DNA of 22,500 bases. Source: Actinidia chinensis (lineage: Eukaryota > Streptophyta > Magnoliopsida > Ericales > Actinidiaceae). Every line of letters begins with the position of its first letter. The stretch's first letter is position 1. The stretch spans positions 989,892 through 1,012,391 of the forward strand of contig CM018906.1 in assembly GCA_009663005.1 (NCBI GenBank), written 5' to 3'. A program made the position numbers and the translations under genes. The notes under the pieces are model-generated. The model saw nothing but the letters and a program-made list of their open reading frames with translations. It made no database searches and was not told the origin of the DNA. Positions 18,966 to 22,500 of the stretch are shown here, piece after piece.

Positions 18966-20801
18966 AGAGTACTCTGGCCAGCAAACAAAGTAAATCCTGC
19001 CAAAATGAATGCTATTTTGACTTTTACATCTAATGGGGATTTAATACTAAGATATGCCAATGGCACACTTGCTTGGTCTACCAACACATCTGGTAAGTCT
19101 GTTGTTGGTATGAAAATCAGCTCTGCTTTCATTGAAGCTAATCCTCCACGGGTGTACATGAAGCTCTTTCATGAAGATTATCTGTTCTACCCATTGAAAA
19201 TTGGGAGTCTTGATTATTTCGAGAATGAGTATAACGATCCTTATGCAGTAGCTTATGAATCTGAAACAAAACTCTTTCAATATATGAGACTAGAATGGGA
19301 TGGGCATATGAGAATCTATGAATGGGTTGAGGGTATAGAAGCAATTGTTGATGATGTTCCAGCAAGTCGTTTGAGGACTGTTCTTATCCCCTAGTTCGCG
19401 GAAGATACAGGTTTGCTCAAATCGAGATTACTGTAGCTGTCCTAAAGGAAAAGATGGAAATTCCAGCTATTTTAGTCAATAGAGTTCGGAAGATCCAAAG
19501 CAAGGATGTGTACCAGTGACCCATTATCATGCCAATCTGCCCATCTTCACCTTTTTTTGGAGCTTGATAATGTTGATTACTTTGAATTTGTTACGGCCTT
19601 CAAGATATAAATGTGGAAACCTGCAAGGAGGAATGCTTGAAGAATTGTTCATGCAAACTGCATTGTTCAGTACTTGCACTAACACCACATTCTTGAATCC
19701 AACCAGACCCTCCTTCCAACTCTCACATCAAACCGGAATCCCATTCAGCATCTCTGAAAAAGAGAACAGTTCAAGCAATCATGGCACTAATCCTTGCAGA
19801 TTCTTTAGTTCTTGCACTCCTCATTTGAATTTACCTTAAGTGTAAGAGACAGCCTATACAGGATGCACAAGAAGAAGAGATTCAGTTACGAAGATTTGAA
19901 GTCTGCCGCAGAGAATTTTCATCAATGTAGAAAACTTGGAGGTGGTTTGGGTCTGGCTTTAAAGGAACTTTGGGTGATGGATCAAAAGTTGCAGTAAAAC
20001 CCTTGGATCTTATAGGACAAGGAAGAAAGGAATTTTTAGCAGAGGTAAAGACAATGGGCAGCGTACACCATGTCAATCTAGTAAAGTTGATTGGATTTTG
20101 TGCTGAAGGCAAACATAGGCTTTTAGTGTACGAGTATATGAGTAACGGATCCTTAGATAAGTGGATATTCAACATAACCCGAGAGAGTTCTCTTTAATGG
20201 GAAATCCGAAAGAAGATCGTGGTCAACATTGCAACAGTCTAGCCTTTATGAAAATTGTCAAAAGAGAATTGCTCATTTAGATATCAAGCATCAAAATATC
20301 CTTCTTGATGAAGATTTCAATGCCAAGTTATCTGATTTTGGACTCGCAAAGCTAATTGACAAGGATCAAAGTCATGTGATGACTCGAACACGGGGATATC
20401 TGGCTCCTGAATGGTTGAGTAAAAAGATAAGTGAGAAAGCAGATGTGTAGAGTTTTGGAGTTGTCGTGTTGAAAGTAATCTGCGGAAGAAAATTCTTGGA
20501 TTACTCTCAGGACGACGACAATGAAAACCCACTCCAAATAGTCAACAAAAACGATGAAGGAAATCAACTATTTGAACTGATTGACAAATGCAGTGAGGAC
20601 GTGCAACAACATAGAGATGAAGCCATCAAAACAATGATGACTGCCTTATGGTGCTTACACAATGATCCCACTAAAAGGCCTTCCATGTAAACTGTTGCAA
20701 AGATTTTGGAAGGGGCAACTGCTGTGGAACCTATTTTGGAGGATGTTACTGCTGTGCAACCTACTTTAGATTACAGCTTCATAAATCCTACACAAATATA
20801 A
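18966..20801 (+). pseudogene. SD2-5-like G-type lectin receptor kinase, decayed (relic B)
   Basis: The family (signal peptide, B-lectin, Cys-rich region, PAN, membrane helix, Ser/Thr kinase) sits in the plasma membrane and senses external ligands. Seen here: B-lectin from VLWPANK, with GTLAWSTNTSGKSVVGM (about 19050-19110) followed directly by AFIEANPP, so roughly 60 residues are missing between; a GRYRF..CSCPKG Cys-rich part (about 19390-19460); a PAN core VETCKEECLKNCSCK (about 19613-19657); KKRT plus a membrane helix (about 19758-19840); and a kinase (about 19880-20700). The kinase keeps the VAVK lysine, HLDIK (non-RD type), DFG and APEW. KHQN replaces the usual KPQN. Stops lie at 19694 and 19826 (PAN-linker and membrane helix), 20195, 20448 (at the usual DVYSFG tyrosine) and 20688 (after RPSM). 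Frameshifts lie near 19375, 19410, 19880, 19950 and 20240. AATAAA follows at 20811-20816. It cannot encode a receptor. Confidence 0.9.
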
Positions 20802-20864
20802 ATTGTACCCAATAAAGATGTTTCTCAGGCCTCAGCTCCACCAATGGCATCAATCTTCATCAGG

Positions 20865-21412
20865 GCCTAGATGAAGCAGCAAATCCTCCTCTCTATAAGC
20901 ATGATAAGTAGCTTTTCTCTTATTTCTATTGATGAATCAAGTTAGCTCACCATATTGTTGTTGTTTTCAACTCTCTGTCTCTCTTCACCTGTATACTTTC
21001 TTGCATTCTTTAATGAATTCAAGATTTACAAGTTCTCGAAAAGATATATGGAAAAACTCCGAAAAAGGGTAGTAAATCGTGAGCTAAGTGAAGAATAGCT
21101 TGTAACATGTTCTCGAAGTGTAGGAGATTGTACTAGCAGAAATAAGTGTAACATTTTCTTGTTGATAACCGGGTGGGTGTTCCGGCCAAGTTGCTCGCGC
21201 CTTGACGAATCTCAGGGCCTTGAAGATAACGGCGGAGCCCCAAGGTTTGGAATGTTTGGTCTTTGTGAAATAAGTGTAACATTAGTAGCATTCTCACTTT
21301 CTTTCAATAATTGTTTATATGTTTTGTGTCCAATTTAACTCCAAATAGACCATGAAAACAGTGGGACAAAAAACAAACTATAGCAGTCACCTGATCCCTG
21401 GTTCAAAGCCTT
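20865..21412. repeat. Right arm of the inverted repeat around the receptor-kinase relics
   Basis: This 3' flank of relic B is inversely repeated at about 18114-18590. The arms are strongly similar but diverged. They differ by a 111-base insertion in this arm (21156-21266) and by unrelated filler of some 90 bases in the left arm (about 18212-18310). Confidence 0.8.
21139..21283. mobile_element. SINE-like 111-bp insertion with 17-bp direct repeats
   Basis: GAAATAAGTGTAACATT occurs perfectly at 21139-21155 and 21267-21283. The 111 bases between are GC-rich, unlike the surroundings, and are absent from the inverted copy at about 18310-18340. They contain CCGGGTGGGTGTTCCGGCC and CGCGCCTTGACGAATCTCAG-type words. 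In my recollection these resemble a conserved 3' part shared by many angiosperm SINEs. Flanking repeats of this length fit LINE-machinery insertion. Head and tail of a full SINE are not evident, so it may be truncated. Confidence 0.55.
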
Positions 21413-21655
21413 ATTCCAACGGCTAATTTTAAAAGGAAACAAAAGGGTAAGACATGCACATATCATTTACAAGTGTATAGTCAATAAGTGACCTATAAAT
21501 TGATTTCAGGAGCCAATTCAAATTACATAATAAACAACAGATGGGTAAGAATCTACTCTCTTTGACCCAAAACCCTAGTTGGGTAGATATTAAATACTCT
21601 TTCATGAAAATTGTGAACAATCGTACAGAAAGAGGAAATGTATCAGTTTGAAGTC

Positions 21656-21735
21656 ACCTTTTACGTTTAGTCCGCAATTGAAGATGGCGAGGATGACCTT
21701 TTACGTTTAGTCCGCAATTGAAGATAGCGAGGATG
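21656..21735. repeat. 40-bp tandem duplication
   Basis: The unit starting ACCTTTTACGTTTAGTCCGC is present twice in direct, abutting copies (21656-21695 and 21696-21735) with one G/A difference. It lies in non-coding sequence. Shortly after, at about 21764-21781, the palindrome-like ACTGTAACACTACAGT occurs. Confidence 0.9.
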
Positions 21736-21835
21736 ATCGTGCACTGCAACGATTGCTTGGCGCTACTGTAACACTACAGTGACGAGCAATTGACGATACA
21801 GAGGCCTTGCGACAAGAACCCCTGTGACTTGTTCT

Positions 21836-21838
<3 letters not shown>

Positions 21839-21873
<35 letters not shown>
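21839..21873. repeat. (GA)n microsatellite, about 17 units
   Basis: Uninterrupted GA dinucleotides ending in GGGG. No gene lies nearby that it could serve as a leader. Confidence 0.95.
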
Positions 21874-21876
<3 letters not shown>

Positions 21877-21949
21877 CTACAATAGTACTGAAAAAGTTTT
21901 TAAGGTTAAAAAATAAAACATTTTTGGAGAAACTACAAAGATTTTAGGG

Positions 21950-22375
21950 TTTAAATTCTATGTTTTTGATTATGATAAATTAAATTCTAAAATTTTAATT
22001 AAGATAGATTAAATTCTAAAATTTTAATTTTATTATAATTAAAATCATTTATTAGTATCTATTTTATTAAAATTGTCTTAATCAGTGCAATTATAACTCA
22101 TTTTTAAGTTAAATTCGATGCAATTAAGAATTATTTTTAAATTAAATATTCAAGCTATTTTTTAAATTTTTACTTAAAAATGAGCCTAATTACATTACAT
22201 CGATTAAAGGGTAGTAATATCTAAAGATGTTATTTTCTCAATTCTATTGGTAATAATTAGTTAGTTCAGCTAACTCTAATGAAATAGAGAATGATGAAGA
22301 GTTTTAATTGTGACAAAATTAAATTTTTAGAGTTTAATTTGTTATAACTAAAATTAAAAAATTTAATTTATAACT
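21950..22375. repeat. AT-rich foldback element at the right edge
   Basis: A block ATTAAATTCTAAAATTTTAA is present twice in direct order near 21978-22030 and, inversely and diverged, near 22317-22345. An inner pair links AATTATAACTCATTTTTAAG (about 22089-22108) with its near-inverse at about 22173-22192. The nesting of inverted blocks suggests a foldback transposon of about 420 bp. Ends and target duplication are not defined. No gene is visible up to 22500. Confidence 0.5.
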
Positions 22376-22500
22376 GAGATAAAATCCTGGTTTTTTTTTA
22401 TACTTTCTCCAATGTTTTTTTCTATAACTTACTAAACTCCAATATCCAAATAAAAATATATTAACCACCTCCCAAAAAAAATATATTAAAAAGTATAAAA

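Noticed and set aside
18789..19394. 201-codon plus-strand frame taken as an intact lectin-domain gene
   Set aside because: Its first about 59 codons are an out-of-frame reading of the PAN-linker of relic A. Only the later part is true lectin sequence, with an internal deletion and loss of frame at the end.
1..22500. CRISPR arrays, bacterial operons, phage or defence systems
   Set aside because: No spaced direct-repeat array, no prokaryotic gene organisation. All recognisable genes are plant nuclear genes with spliceosomal introns or relics of them.

Overview
The window looks like nuclear DNA of a flowering plant, probably a eudicot. It has an intron-rich homeodomain gene of a plant-only class, relics of plant lectin receptor kinases, AT-rich intergenic DNA, many small foldback (MITE-like) elements and long CT/GA, AT and CA microsatellites. 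The species cannot be fixed from the sequence alone.

Layout. 1-190: a promoter-like stretch with a G-box palindrome and two inverted pairs of GGATA; its gene is not identified. 191-1980: no convincing gene; a nested foldback element (711-936) and an AT-rich repeat remnant (about 1240-1420). 1981-8425, minus strand: one complete gene of 11 coding exons, rebuilt here by splice sites and homology into a 756-residue HD-ZIP class IV protein that matches GLABRA2 (GL2) from end to end. Its introns hold microsatellites and dispersed repeats. 8426-8720: its leader and proximal promoter, with pyrimidine-rich tracts on the gene strand and a cluster of W-box, MYB-core and E-box words. 8720-18113: almost 10 kb without a convincing intact gene. 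It holds foldback elements (9880-9939, about 10065-10455, about 15429-15559), a Copia-like LTR fragment, a possible tRNA-derived SINE, a long (AT)n tract, a 699-bp Mutator-like MITE with a perfect 9-bp target duplication (13493-14191), and two orphan exon-like segments on the minus strand.

18114-21412 is a graveyard of G-type (B-lectin) receptor kinases of the SD2-5-like type. An inverted minus-strand relic lies head to head with a plus-strand PAN/linker/transmembrane relic. That relic is fused to a second plus-strand relic carrying lectin, Cys-rich, PAN, transmembrane and kinase parts. The last relic has at least five in-frame stops and several frameshifts. Its 3' flank also exists as an inverted copy upstream, so the locus is a large inverted repeat. 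21413-22500 holds a 40-bp tandem duplication, a GA microsatellite and another AT-rich foldback.

The one gene that looks functional is the GL2 orthologue, a transcription factor for epidermal cell fate (trichomes, root-hair patterning, seed coat) in Arabidopsis. No unknown multi-gene system is visible. The most unusual structures are the rearranged inverted receptor-kinase locus, the foldback with two mutually exclusive hairpins, and the well-preserved MULE-type MITE whose arms differ by a deletion between two TGACGTCA words.
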